A stretch of 64,000 nucleotides of DNA from Tupaia tana (GCA_026018925.1 JAKSZU010000016.1:84626490-84690489), one strand, 5' to 3'. Counted from the first letter of the stretch, positions 16,961-27,854 are shown. Notes: generated from the sequence alone by a model not told the origin. Numbers and translations are program-made.

Positions 16961-19127
16961 TCTCTAGAGGACACCCCGCCTCTGTGGCCTCTGGGTAAAC
17001 GGCGCCCCGGCCCCCGCCCCACCCCACAGCCCTGCACCCTCCTTGGCAGCTGTGTCCAGTGTCAGCTGCACCGATGTGGCCACGGTGAAGACCCCAGCTG
17101 GGGCTGTACGCCCTGCCGCTGCCTGGAGCTGCAGGTGTGCCCTGCCAATTCCGTGGGTCCTGGAGCTCGGGTGTGCCCGACCAATTCTGTGGATCCCATG
17201 TATCCCTGGCCTCCCTCTGGCTGCTGCTGCCCCCTGCACCCCTTGGAGCCTGCCTGGGGTCATGAGGTACCCTGAAGCCCCTGCAGGTGGACCCCTGGTA
17301 GCAACTACAGTTAAGGGCTTCAAACAGCAGAGACTTATTCTCTTCCATCTGGGGGCTAGAAGTTCATAGGTTGAGGTGTCCACGGCTGGGTCCTGCTGAG
17401 GCTGCAGGGGCCGTCCCCGGCTGTGGCACGTGGCTGCCACTCGGTGCAGGGCACCCGCTGTCAGATCCAGGCTCAGAGTCTGCTGCTGCTCTCAGGTCCA
17501 GCTCTCTGGTCACACGGAAAGGCCCTCTGTCCAAGGAAGACCCCGTTCTGAGGTTCCCGTGTGTTTGGGGGACCCTGCGTTACCGGTACCGCCGCCACGC
17601 CTGCGGTTCCATTCTCGCCAGCCCTGTGTGTGGCCTGGCTGGACGCCTGCACCCTGCCTGGGGGACCCTGCACTGTGGCTTCCAGAGCCCTTGCCAGTGG
17701 CTCTGCTGTGAGGATGAGGCAGCAGCCCCTCCGAGCTGGCCCACCCAGCGTGCACATCTCGCCTGTCCCGGGGTCTGGGAGGGTCGGGGCGCTGCCTCAC
17801 CAAGCCCTGCCCTTCAGCCCTCCAGGCTCTTCTCGGGCCCTAGGGGCCTGCGTGGCCATCAAGTGCAGTCAGCACCCACTCCATGAAGGAGACGGGCCGA
17901 GAACATAGACCTGCTGGGAGTGCCCTAGGCTGCTGCCTGGGTCTGGAGACCGGGTGAGCCGTGACCAGGGGCAGGGGCCAGGGAGGGTCACAGTCCGTCT
18001 GCAGTGACCTGCCCCTCCCAGGCAGGAGTAGGGACGCCCTCGTGGACCCACAGGTAGGAGACGTGCACCTGGCCAGGTTGGTCCTGACAGGCTGGCCCTG
18101 CGTGGGGACCTCTGTTCCAGACCAGCCCCAGGCTTGCTCTGCCTCAGCCAGCTCCCCTCCTGCCCAGTAGGGCCCAGCTGCCAGCCCTGCCTCCTGCAGC
18201 CCTGGGAGTCTTTCCCCGACCTGGCCAGGAGGTGCCAAGTGGCTGCCGGGCTGGAGCTGAGCCCCTCTGCGCCTGCCCAGGGAGGCCGGGCTCTGACTGG
18301 ACAGCACTGGGCTGGGCCTGGGCCCTCTGCCTGGCTTGGCTCCACAGGGGTGGGGACAGCAGGGCCCAGGAGCTGGGGCAGAAGACCCAGGAGGCAGTTG
18401 ACCAGCCAGAGACATGCACCATGCCCAAGCGTGGACACAGGCGCTTCGGCTCACCTGGTTGCCAGCCCACAGGGAGGCCCCTTGTGACCACGGGCACAGT
18501 CTGGGAGACCCGAGGTCAGGGGGCGCTCACCCTTGCTCCAGCGAAGGGCCCCTGCCAGTGTGCCGAAGCTAACGACCCAGAGACGGCAGCCCTGGGGACC
18601 AGCTGAGGGACGCAGCCCCGCGAGGCACTGGGAAGCAGGGGCGGGTTTTTCTCCGGGTCCTCCAGCCCCACGTGGACCCTCCGGAGCCCCGGGCGCTCTG
18701 CGTGTGCTGTGCGCGTGCATGTGCACACGTGGTGCCGCTTCTCCCAGATGGCATCTTGCTCTGCTGCCCCTGCTGGCTGTGAGCTTGTGGGCCAGAGGGG
18801 ACTCCACAGGTGCCCCAACCACGCCCGCTCTTAGCGCAGGCCTTCCATGAGCCTCAGCTGTGGCGGGGCAGCGTCCTGCCTGTTGGCACCCCTGGCCTGG
18901 GCTGCGTGGGCCGTGCTGGTTGGTTTTGGCACCATAGGACACTCCCGCCTGGAGCTTGGCCGGGGGTGGGTTGGGTGGACGTGCAGGGCCTCCAGGCCAG
19001 CCGCAGGGAGCCATGACGCCTGAGCCCCAGCTGGTCCCTGTGCCGCCGGGAGGGAAGCCTCTGCGTGAGGCGACCTGGCTCATGTGGCGGAAGGCTGGGA
19101 AGCCGGCTGCTCCCAGGGCCCTGTTGT
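16961..19127. other. PERCC1-UQCC4 intergenic, proximal part
   Basis: This is unique GC-rich DNA apart from an LTR remnant at 17270-17530. No gene was recognised. Confidence 0.7.
17270..17530 (-). mobile_element. degenerate MaLR (MST/MLT1-like) LTR fragment
   Basis: The order of words (GGGCTTCAAACAGCAGAGAC, TTATTCTCTTCCATCTGGGG, GCTAGAAGTTCATAGG, TTGAGGTGTC, then GGTCCTGCTGAGGC) follows the reverse of a MaLR LTR. It is heavily diverged, non-coding and antisense. Confidence 0.6.
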
Positions 19128-19586
19128 TTGTTTTCATTTATTCATTATTTTAAAGAAATCTAAAATTTGCCATAGAGCAGGGATCAGCAGTTAGCGTAAT
19201 GGCTATGTCGCTGGACTCCCACGTAGTCGACCGCGGTTTGCGTCCCGGACCCGGTGGCTTAAAACTCACGCCGGGCGCGTGTGTGTGCCCAAGATCCCGA
19301 GAGGAGAATGGAGGAGAAGGGATTGCGGCGTGACCATCCCCCCCTGGGGGGTGATTTCCTGCTTTCTATCTCTCTGTCTCTCTCTGTCTGTCTGGCGAGC
19401 GCACACGCCCTATAGCAAAAACCTCTCCAAAAAAAAGAAACAAAAATAATAAAATTTGCCGTAGAGCATTTGCGCTCACCAGAGAGAGCAGGAAAGTGAG
19501 ACAGCAAGTTGCCAGGTCCAGGACTTGAACCATGGTCAGCCACGTGGGAGTCCAGTACTTTAGCCACCATGCCACCTGCAGGCCCC
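19128..19586 (-). repeat. short-type SINE, antisense, split by a younger SINE
   Basis: The left piece is 19128-19179 and the right piece 19450-19586 (A/T-rich tail, CACCAGAGAGAGCAGG, CCAGGTCCAGGACTTGAACC, GCCACCTGCAGGCCCC). The duplicated target words are AAAATTTGCCATAGAGCA and AAAATTTGCCGTAGAGCA. Confidence 0.85.
19180..19449 (+). repeat. tRNA-derived SINE, long type, nested
   Basis: This full-length copy (GGGATCAGCAGTTAGCGTAA head, body, CTCTCC plus A-rich tail) is inserted inside an older short-type SINE. CpGs are mostly intact, so it is young. Confidence 0.92.
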
Positions 19587-19986
19587 TGGGCACTGGCTTT
19601 TAACCCCTCACCCACACCTTGGCTCCGTTCATCCTTCGACTCAGGCACTGGTCAGTGGGTTCTGGGTCCCGTGAGTGACCCGGTGCAGAGAGGCCCATCA
19701 CGCCGACCGACAGGGCCAATGCCAGACCTGGCCCCGCCCACCCCAGACTTTTCTTTGTCTGACAAGGGACCAGGAGGGAACCTCGGCCTGGGATGGGGAG
19801 TCTCAAGTGGGGCAGACACTGGAGACGGGCATTTGGGAGGAACCTGCGCCAGACCGGGCAGGGGCTGCCAGGGTAGGGTGGGCAGGCCTGCGAGCACTTG
19901 AGGCGGCAGCTCTGGGGACTTCGCGAGGTGTGAATAATCCCCTCCTTTGCCCCTCCCAAGTTCTGAACCATGTTAACACAGACCCT
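19587..19986. other. unique intergenic DNA
   Basis: No repeat, exon or regulatory signal was recognised. Confidence 0.6.
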
Positions 19987-20293
19987 GGGGACCAGCAGAT
20001 GGCATAATGGTTACATCGCCGGACTCCCACATAGTTGACCATGGTTCAAGTCCCGGACCTGATGGCTTGAAACTCACACCAGGTGCCTGTGCGTGTGTGC
20101 CCAAAATTCCAAGAGGGGAACGGAGGAGAAGGGATTGTGATGTGGCCATCCTCCCTGGGGGGGTGATTTCTCGCTTTCTGTCTCCTTGTCTGTCTCTTTG
20201 CCCTACAACAAAAACCTCTCAAAAAAATATAAAAAAGCTCTCTCAAAAAAAAAAACAAAACAAAAAAAACAAACAAAAAAAAACACAAAAAAC
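19987..20293 (+). repeat. tRNA-derived SINE, long type
   Basis: The head GGGGACCAGCAGATGGCATA, the body, and a long impure A-rich tail (20220-20293) are present. It is somewhat diverged. Confidence 0.9.
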
Positions 20294-20583
20294 AGACAGA
20301 CCTTGGATCCAGTAGGTGGGGCCAAACAACAGCTGTTTCTGGACAGGGCGGTGGGGAGGTGGCCAGAGGGGACTCTAGATCGGGGTGACCCTCCTCTCAC
20401 CCCTGCCACCCCGGCCTGGACTGCACGTGTCCAGCCCATTAGCCCCACGGGGTCCAAGAAGCAGGCTCGCCTGCATGTGTCCTGGCGCCCACCGCCCACC
20501 TCTCCCTACAGCAGCACTGGGCCGGCCTCTGCCCACTGCCCTGCCACCCCCAACCACGCACGAGGGCGGCAGAGCTGTGCTCC

Positions 20584-20725
20584 CCACCCCCTTTTATCGA
20601 TCTTCGGGAAAATCAATGACTCCAATATGTCAGCCCTCAAGTGGCAGCAGTAAATTCCCTGCCATTAGGGGACATTAGGCCTCCGGGAATTTCTGTGTGC
20701 TTTGAGATAATGAAGGCCGAGGTGG
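20584..20725. promoter_or_regulatory. candidate conserved non-coding element
   Basis: This AT-richer, non-repetitive island lies in GC-rich intergenic DNA. It carries TTTTATCGAT, AAAATCAATGA (homeobox/PBX-like), CCATTAGG and AGATAATG (GATA-like). Conservation could not be tested here. Confidence 0.4.
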
Positions 20726-20939
20726 GGGTTGAGGTCCCTGGGAGAAGGGGCGGAGGGACTGTGGTGACCAAGAGTGGGCAGCGCTGGGTGAGCCCCCAGC
20801 AGCTGGGTGGCCCCTTCAGTTCCGCTGCAGCGACGGGGCACGGTGCAGCGTGGCAGGGTTCTCTGAGAGGGTGTTTGGAAGGAGGCGTGGGTGGCCCTGA
20901 GGGAGCCACTGCCCTGAATAGACTGCCTTCACCTGGCAT

Positions 20940-21300
20940 CCCTGTCTCCTGTGGCCGCCATAACAGCCCACCCAGCGGGTGACTCAGAGTGCAGACTGGC
21001 AGCTGTAACCAAGGGGCTGCGGGGCCCTGGAGGGTGCCCTCCTCCCAGCCCTCATGGTGTCGCTGGGCCAGACTCCCTCTGCGGCCCCAGGGAGGGTCTG
21101 CCTAGGCCTCTCTCCGCTCTCCTGCTGCGCCGGTCCCTACCTTCACCCACAGGCCACCTTCCTGTGTAGGAATCTGCCTTCTACGGGCACTAGTTGATAG
21201 ACCTAGGGCCCACTCCAACCTGAGATGGGCCCATTTCCAATAGGATCAAATCCCTGTTCCTAGTGGATGAGAATTGGGGGGCACCGCGACAGCTTCCCAC
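20940..21300 (-). mobile_element. degenerate MaLR LTR fragment
   Basis: The words TCCTGTGGCCGCCATAACAG at the left and TAGGGCCCACTCCAACCTGA, CAATAGGATCAAATCCC and TTGGGGGGCACCGCGACAG at the right follow MaLR LTR order, with the middle badly eroded. It is non-coding. Confidence 0.6.
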
Positions 21301-21332
21301 TCAGGAAGGGGTTGAGCCACCTGTGCCTAGTA

Positions 21333-21505
21333 TCTTGTTTCTTTTTCTATAGGGTGCATATGCTCGCTGGAGACAGAGACAGAGATAGAGAGAGAAAGCA
21401 TCTCCAGGGGGCTGGCCATGCACAGTCCTCTTACTCCATCCTCCTCTCAGGATCTTGGGTACACGCACCCAGTATGTTTTCCAAGCTGCTGGGTCAGGGT
21501 TCCAA
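21333..21505 (-). repeat. SINE fragment, long type, antisense, diverged
   Basis: It contains TCTATAGGGTGCATATGCTC, GGATCTTGGGTACACGC and CTGCTGGGTCAGGGTTCC. The tRNA-like 5' end is missing. Confidence 0.75.
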
Positions 21506-21949
21506 CGCGGCTGCCCTAACCCTAACCCTTGGCAGTTATGCAGACCCAGAAGTGCTGTGACCCTCAGGGGCCGCTGGGGTGCTGGGCCCGTGAGGGGGCC
21601 CTGAGCCAACAGGTGCCACTGTTGACACAGCTCCGACACAGGCCAGGCTGAGCCTCGGGTGGGGACTCCGGTGTCTTCGAGCTCGGAAGGCCTCCAGCTG
21701 TCCTCACCCTGGTGCCACGAGGACTCCTGCGGGCACAGGCCTGCTCCGAGTCTGGTGCTGCTTCTGCCCAGAAGCAGGTGCCGTTGGTCTGGGTTGGAGG
21801 CGCTGACCTCAGGAGGCGGGCAAGGGGCTCGCGGTCTGGTTTTGTCCCAAGCGCCTCCAGAGCATCCCGGGAGTGGATTCTGGCTCGGGCACCACCACCA
21901 CGCCACCTGCCGGCCCCGGCAACCGGAATGTTTCTGGTTGTCACGACGC

Positions 21950-22950
21950 CAGGAGGCCAGAAAGAGGGAGGACTTCTTGTTTTCAAATGAGCTCGAGGCG
22001 TCGGGGACAAAGCGGGCGCCGGAACGCCGGCACTGAACCCGCGGGGAGGCGCGGCTGGCGGGGGTCCGGGCCGTCGGGGCAGGCTCTCCCCCGTCTCGCG
22101 ACTGGAAACGGAATACGACCCGGACAGAAACCCGGACCTCGGGGTGCGCGGCGACACGGCCCCGCCGCCCCCTCGCCCGCCTTGCGGGGCCGACGCGGGT
22201 GGCCCGTGCCCGGGGGCGAGCCCCAGACCCGGCGGACGGCACTTCCCGACACGCCCTGCGGCCGCGGGGGCGGGGCCTGCGCCGGACACGCACTTCCGCT
22301 GCGCGGCCGCGCCCCGCCGTGTGCCCCGCGCAGGCCGGTGCGGCCCCCGGTTTCCGGCCTCGTGCGGCGGAAGTGACGTGCGCGGTGCGCCGGGGCGCGG
22401 AGCCGAGTGCGCCATGAGCCGGGTCCTGACCGCGCCCGTGGCCAGGTGAGCTGCGCGAGGGGCAGGCCAGGCGGCGGGGCTGGGGGCTGCGGGGTGTCGG
22501 GGCGTCGGGCGCTCACTGTCCCCTCTTCCAGGGCTGTCCGCGCGCTGAGGCTCGTGGGCTGCGCTTCCCGGAGCCTGCATCCGCCGCCCCGTGGCCGGGC
22601 TCCGATCCGGCCCGCGGCCGGCCGGGAGGAAGAGGACGAGCCGAACCGCCCCGTTCTGTTTTCCTCGAGCGGAGCCAGCCCGTTCCGCTGGACGGTGGGG
22701 CACTCGCTGGGCGCGGAGCAGCGGCGGCCCTCGTGGAAGGTGGTGCCGCTCAGCCTGGCCCTGGCGGCGCTGCTGCTCTGGTGCTGCCTGCGGCCCGAGA
22801 GCGGCACCGACAGCCGGCTCAGACGCATGCTGGTGGCCGAGGAGCTGGAGCCCCGCGACGGTCCCCAGGGGCCTGGAACTCCTGCCGCCTACGGGGCGAG
22901 AACTTGACGGGAGCCCCCGGGCGCCGGGACGGGAACGGCAGCCCGCCTGC
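21950..22950. promoter_or_regulatory. UQCC4: CpG island and promoter of UQCC4
   Basis: This is very CpG-dense DNA spanning the first exon. Just upstream of the start codon, GCGGAAGTGACGTG (22367-22380) joins an ETS/GABPA core (CGGAAG) to a CRE-like TGACGT, with another ETS-like core near 22291. There is no TATA box. ETS-driven promoters are typical of nuclear genes for respiratory proteins. Confidence 0.8.
22414..22907 (+). CDS. UQCC4: UQCC4 (C16orf91), complex III assembly factor 4 (135 aa)
   Basis: This is a small inner-mitochondrial-membrane protein of the CCSMST1 family, involved in cytochrome b / ubiquinol-cytochrome c reductase assembly. Two coding exons: 22414-22445 (MSRVLTAPVA plus two bases) and 22532-22907. 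Phase closes on TGA at 22905-22907. Visible features are an Arg-rich, acid-free N-terminus (residues 1-40) fitting a mitochondrial presequence, an acidic EEEDEPNRP stretch, FRWTVGHSLG (62-71), one hydrophobic helix WKVVPLSLALAALLLWCC (79-96), and a C-terminal TPAAYGART close to the human end TPAAYRART. Human is about 132 aa. The call is secure; the molecular role comes from the literature on the family. Confidence 0.95.
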
Positions 22951-23848
22951 GGAGGAGCTGCGTGGGACCCTTTCTGCCTTGGCCGTGCGGCGCCCTTGGC
23001 ACTGAAGGGGTCGGTGGCCCTGGGCCGGCCGGCCGCCTTGGAGGCGGAGCGGGATGTCCAGATGGGCGTCTGCTCCTCGTGCTCGCCAGTGCTGCGGTCC
23101 GTGCAGAGGTCCTGGCCACGCCAGTGACCGCGCTGCCGTGTTTCCTGAGCAGTCCTGGCACACTTAGAAGCCAGTTACTGTGCGGGTTATCCGCTGTCCA
23201 GGACAGAAACTGGCAGAACTGTTCAGCTGTATCTTGTGAATGAAGTGTGTGTAACTGACGTCGATTGATACTGACTTCATCTGACGCGTGCACTCAGTTA
23301 AAAAGTATTTTAGTAAGCCAGTGGTCACCTTTTTCAACGTTTTATTTTCCTTTTTTTTTCTCCTAGAGTGGGAACTGAGAAGAAACCCAAATGCTAATCG
23401 TGGGACAAATGTTCTAATGGTACCACATAAAAGGAACTCCTTCGGCCTTCTACAGAACTGTTTTTAGAAAGGCAACAAATGGGGTCTCCCTGGATGCCCC
23501 AAATTATGGGTACTATTTGGGGCAAAAAGTTGTATTTTTTGTTCCAAATACTATTTAGGAAAAACCTGTTTAATTCTGAATTAAATATAAGATGCATAAA
23601 AGGAAGCTTTCATTTGCTGAAGCTTTTAGTGGAAGGTGTTAGCATGTTTGTGGGCTGAAATTAATTGGGGATTGCTCTGCTGTAGACTTTTTTTTTTTTA
23701 ATTTGTCAAAGGATGGATGTGCTCATCACTGGAGAGAGTGTGAGAAGTTAAGGAGGCTCCCCAGGGGGCATGGCCATGCCGTGCACCTGCTCTGTCTCTG
23801 CTCCCTTCAGGGGTTCTGGGCATGCATGCTCGTGTACCCAGCATGTGT
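22908..23848 (+). other. UQCC4: UQCC4 3' UTR and downstream AT-rich DNA
   Basis: GC-rich sequence to about 23250 is followed by AT-rich unique DNA (23300-23700). No canonical AATAAA was found; ATTAAA is present at about 23580, so the 3' end is not fixed. Confidence 0.55.
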
Positions 23849-24096
23849 TTCTTTTTTTTGGAGAGGTTTTTGCTATAGGGTGTATGTGCTCGCCAGAAAG
23901 ACAGACAGAGAGACAGCGAGAAATCACCATCCTAGGGATGGCCACGCCGCAATCCCTTCTCCTCCATTCTTCTCTCGGGATCTTGGGCATGCACACATAT
24001 GTGCCCGGCGTGAGTTTAAGCCACCGGGTCTGGGACTCAAACGGCAGTTGACTACATGGGAGTCCAGCGACATAGCCATTACCCATCTTCTGGTCC
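23849..24096 (-). repeat. tRNA-derived SINE, long type, antisense
   Basis: Poly-T, GGAGAGGTTTTTGCTATAGG, the body, and a head ending CTTCTGGTCC are present. Confidence 0.9.
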
Positions 24097-24789
24097 TGTG
24101 TATTTTTCTTAAATTGCCAGGTCTGAGAGAACTGTGTGGTCAGCCGTGGTGTTGGATCCCGGCATTCACCACCAGGTTCCTGGGCAGCCCCTGATGTCGA
24201 TGTAGAAGATTTTTTGTTTCTTTTTAAAAAAGATTTTACCTTAAGGTGTGCGACTCTCGGGGGGAGAGAGCGGTGAGCGGGGAGGTCTGCCCCAGGCTTA
24301 GCGCAGGCTGCATGTCCTGGCCGGCTGGAGCAGGAGCGCGGGTGTCTTCCTGGTCTTTGGCATGGCTGCCACCTGTGTGGTCGTGAAGCACTTTGTTCGA
24401 ACGGCAATTGCTGAGACCTAAGCCGTGACTCTTTCTAGCTCCTGCAGGGAAGATGGCAGAGCTGATGAGAAGAGCTTCACTGTTGAAATGACTTCTAGGT
24501 GACAGCACTGAGTCCTCTGACCACACGCAGAAGGCAGAGAGGGCGTTCCGTGTGTGTAAATGTGGCCTTGGGAGTGGGACAGTGGTGTGGAGTCTGTTGA
24601 GGTGTCACACCATGTGTGACAGACCCTGTGGTGTGACAGTGACAGTGAAATGCCTCCAGTGAAAGCCGTGCCAGTTGGTCCCTTCACAGCAGTGACCTGG
24701 GTAGGCTTTGCTGTGAGGAGGAGGACTGGGAGCCAGCTAGGGGCAGTGGGCAGACCCTTCCTCCCCAGCCTGGACTCGTTTTCTTTTAA
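24097..24789. other. UQCC4-UNKL intergenic, unique
   Basis: No gene was recognised. A possible SINE tail fragment lies at 24225-24290. Confidence 0.6.
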
Positions 24790-24971
24790 AATTATTTAAT
24801 TTCATTTATCATTATCAATGTTTTCTAATTTGCCACAGGGTACATGCACTCACCAGAGAGAAACAGCAAGAGAGAGGGAAAGTGAGAAAGCAAGCCGCCA
24901 GGTCCGGGACTTGAACCACAGCCAGCCATGTGGGAGTCCAGCACCTTCACCACCGTGCCGTCAATGGCCCC
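24790..24971 (-). repeat. short-type SINE, antisense
   Basis: It contains GAGAGGGAAAGTGAGAAAGC, CCAGGTCCGGGACTTGAACC and TGTGGGAGTCCAGCACC, and has no long-type body. Confidence 0.85.
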
Positions 24972-25400
24972 TCACTTGGACTTCTCAAGGCATGACCACA
25001 GAGCAGGTTCTAAAGCAGTGTTTACTTAGGTAGTGAGTTTGTCTTAGTCTCCGAACCAGGCGGTGGGCCTTGTTTGCGTATTCTGTGAGCAAGAGAGAAA
25101 TGGATCTGCCAACAGCATCGCCATGCCACCGTCCACCCCAGCTTTAGGCAGCTGGCCCGGGCACGCGTGGGCAGAGGAAGCAGCCCCTCCCCATGTGGGC
25201 CACCTTGTACTCCTGCAGCTTTGCCGTCCCCAGGCACCGTGTGCCAGGACACAAGTATCAGCAGGAGGGGAGGAGGTTAAATTCCATCAGGGCAGCCTGG
25301 AAGGCAGTACTGTGCCCCCTCCTCCCAGGAGGCACACCTAGGACGTGGCTTGCCACATCGCAAGTGGCTGGGACACAGGCAGATGCTTTCACCAGTTTTC

Positions 25401-25676
25401 TTTTTTTTTTTTTTTTTTTTTTTTTTTGAGAGAGGTTTTTTGCTATAGGGCGCGTGCGCTCGCCAGACAGACAGAGACATAGAGACAGAAAGCGAGAAAT
25501 CACCCCCCAGGGGGGATGGTCACGCCGCAATCCCTTCTCCTCCATTCTCCTCTCGGGATCTTGGGCACGCACGCACACGCGCCCGGCGTGAGTTGTAAGC
25601 CACCGGGTCCGAGACGCGAACCGCGGTCGACTACGTGGGAGTCCAGCGACATAGCCATTACGCTAACTGCTGGTTC
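25401..25676 (-). repeat. young tRNA-derived SINE, long type, antisense
   Basis: It has a pure poly-T of about 27 and an intact CpG-rich body, and is flanked by GCTTTCACCAGTTTTCT on both sides, an exact target-site duplication. Confidence 0.95.
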
Positions 25677-25740
25677 CCGCTTTCACCAGTTTTCTCTGAT
25701 GTCTGAAAATAAACCTGTGCAGCGAAGACCCCCAGGTTAC

Positions 25741-26010
25741 TTTTTTTTTTTTTTTTTTTGAGAGGTTTTTGCTATGGGGTGTGTGTGCTCGCCAGAAAGA
25801 GACAGAGACAGAAAGCGAGAAGTCCCCCAGGGGATGGCCATGCCTCATTCCCTTTTCCTCTGTTCTATTCTTGGGATCTTGGGCGTGCATGCACACGGGC
25901 GTGCATACACACGTGCCTGGTGTGAGTTTAAGCCACTGGGTCTGGGATTCAAACCGCGGTTAACTACATGGGAGTCCAGCGACGTAGCCATTATGCTATC
26001 TGCTGGTCCC
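25741..26010 (-). repeat. tRNA-derived SINE, long type, antisense
   Basis: Poly-T, then a somewhat CpG-decayed body with a duplicated CGTGCATGCACACGGG-like patch, ending CTATCTGCTGGTCCC. Confidence 0.9.
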
Positions 26011-26074
26011 GACCTGTCCTGACCTGGGGGGACAGTCGGACAGGTTTCCTGAGGGAAGGAGTGAGAGCCGGGAC

Positions 26075-26605
26075 AAGCGGCGCAGTGTCTTCAGGGTCAT
26101 CCATTTATTGTGGGCAGCACGGTACAGCACAGAGACGACGCAGTGTTACAACTCTTCAGGGTCACGTCGTCTATTGTGAGCAGCATGGAGATGACGCGAT
26201 GTCACAGCTCTTCAGGGTCGTCCAGAGACCACGTGGTGTTACAACTCTTCAGGGTCTTCCGGAGACGATGCAGTGTTACAACTCTTTTTTTTTTTTTTTT
26301 TTTTTGGAGAGGTTTTCGCTATAGGGCGCGTGCGCTCGCCAGACAGAGAGAGACATAGAGACAGAAAGCGAGAAATCACCTCCCAGGGGGGATGGTCACG
26401 CCGCAATCCCTTCTCCTCCATTCTCCTCTCGGGATCTTGGGCACGCATGGACACGTGCCCTGCGTGAGTTTTAAGCCACCGGGTCTGAGACGCAAACCGC
26501 GGTCGACTACGTGGGAGTCCAGCGACTTAGCCATTACACTAACTGCTGGTTCCCCAGTGTTACAACTCTTCAGGGTCTTCTAGAGACGATGCAGTGTTCT
26601 GGGTC
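26075..26605. repeat. degenerate tandem repeat split by a SINE
   Basis: Words like CAGTGTTACAACTCTTCAGG and GGAGACGATG recur at about 26145, 26200, 26240, 26270 and 26555, with irregular 36-68 bp spacing. A SINE interrupts the array at 26284-26554. Confidence 0.75.
26284..26554 (-). repeat. young tRNA-derived SINE, long type, antisense
   Basis: Flanked by CAGTGTTACAACTCTT on both sides, with an intact body and a pure poly-T, so a recent insertion into the tandem repeat. Confidence 0.95.
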
Positions 26606-26885
26606 GTCTGGTGATTGTGGCCTAGGCATCGTGCTTATATACATGCTGGTGGGCTGTGATTGGTTGTAAAAGGCGGGTTATGATTGAATCATGAAATGCT
26701 GGGTATGCAAATCTGAGGGATTCTAGTGGCCAATCAGAGCAAGGTTTTGAAGGTGAGGTTTTTGAAGGGGAGCCAATCATGGCAATTGTTTGCTCTGAGA
26801 AACCTCCAGACTTGCTTGTGCGCAGCCTCCCACACCAACCCCCAGATTACTTTATGCTGAGCTACAACTCTTTGTAAAGAGGTGG

Positions 26886-27101
26886 TTTTTTTTTTTCCTT
26901 CTGCCTTAGGGCATGTATACTCACATGGGAGAGAGAGAGTGAGAGAGAAAGTGAGAAATCATCCCTAGGAGAGTTGGCCGGCCACAACCCCCTCCATTGT
27001 CCTCCCAGGATCTTGAACAGGCGCATAGGCCTGGTGTGGTTTTCAAGTGTCTGGGTCTGGGACTCGAACCGTGGCCAGGCGTGTGGGAGTCATCTGGCCC
27101 C
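26886..27101 (-). repeat. old SINE, long type, antisense
   Basis: The poly-T start, GGATCTTGAACAGGCGC and CTGGGACTCGAACCGTGG are recognisable, with many indels. Confidence 0.75.
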
Positions 27102-27296
27102 CGAGCTGCAAGTTCTGAGTTCCAGATGGCTCTTAGACATTGGAGCCAGATTGTCTCATGGGTCCTCAGACTCCACCAAAGTGGAACTCCTCTCTCCCAG
27201 AGCCTCCTGCTGGCCCTTGGATGCCCTCTGCGGAGAAGCCTGAGGTTTGGGCTGTCCTAAACTCCGGGCACCCTAGCATCTTCCTCCAAAGAATTC

Positions 27297-27565
27297 GGGA
27301 CCAGCTGGTGGTATGGCAGTTAAGGCCACCAGATGCCACACAGCCCGCTGAGTGGTTTAAGTCCTGGACTCTGTCCTGAAAAACACACAAGGCATGTGTG
27401 CATGCATGCCCAAAATCCAAAGAGGAGAATGGAAGAGAAGAGATTGTGGCTTGGGCGGGGGGGGGGGGGGGGGGGGGGGGGGCGGCGGCGTTATTTCTCA
27501 GTTCCCTCTTACTGTCCCTTTCATTCTCTTCAGCAAGAACACCGGCGCAATGGTAAAAACCTTAA
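27297..27565 (+). repeat. SINE, long type, with internal poly-G expansion
   Basis: The head GGGACCAGCTGGTGGTATGG and body are recognisable. The usual CCCCTGGGGGG position has expanded into about 31 G followed by GGCGGCGGCG (about 27452-27490). Confidence 0.8.
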
Positions 27566-27569
27566 AAAG

Positions 27570-27693
27570 GAAAGGGTGGTATCGTGGTTAAGGCAGCTGG
27601 ACTTGCACATGGCTGATTGCAGTTTGAGTCCTAGACCTGGCAGCTTGCTTTCTCAATTTTCTTCTTTCTCTGGTCAACTTCAAAAAAATAATG
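27570..27693 (+). repeat. short-type SINE
   Basis: It contains TGGTTAAGGCAGCTGGACTT and GAGTCCTAGACCTGGCAGC, then GCTTGCTTTCTC. Confidence 0.8.
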
Positions 27694-27698
27694 GCAAG

Positions 27699-27852
27699 GG
27701 GGTCCAGCAGGTGGCTTGGTGCTTAAGGGCACTGGACTCCCACATGGCCGACTGTGGTTCAACTCCCAGACCTGGTGGCTTGCTTTCTCACTTTCTCTCT
27801 CACTCACTCTGGTAAAATTAAAGTTCAATAAAATTATTTTAAAAAATAATGA
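27699..27852 (+). repeat. short-type SINE
   Basis: A complete copy: GGTCCAGCAGGTGGCTTGG head, CCAGACCTGGTGGCTTGC, C/T-rich run, AAATTAAAGTTCAATAAAAT tail. Confidence 0.88.
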
Positions 27853-27854
27853 CA

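Noticed and set aside
21513-21529. Telomere-like CCCTAA repeats
   Set aside because: Fewer than three units, directly after a SINE fragment; too short to be an interstitial telomere.
21564-22703. Long open frame (379 aa) on the minus strand across the UQCC4 promoter
   Set aside because: A product of GC-rich, stop-poor CpG-island sequence; it overlaps UQCC4 coding exons antisense and has no recognisable domain.
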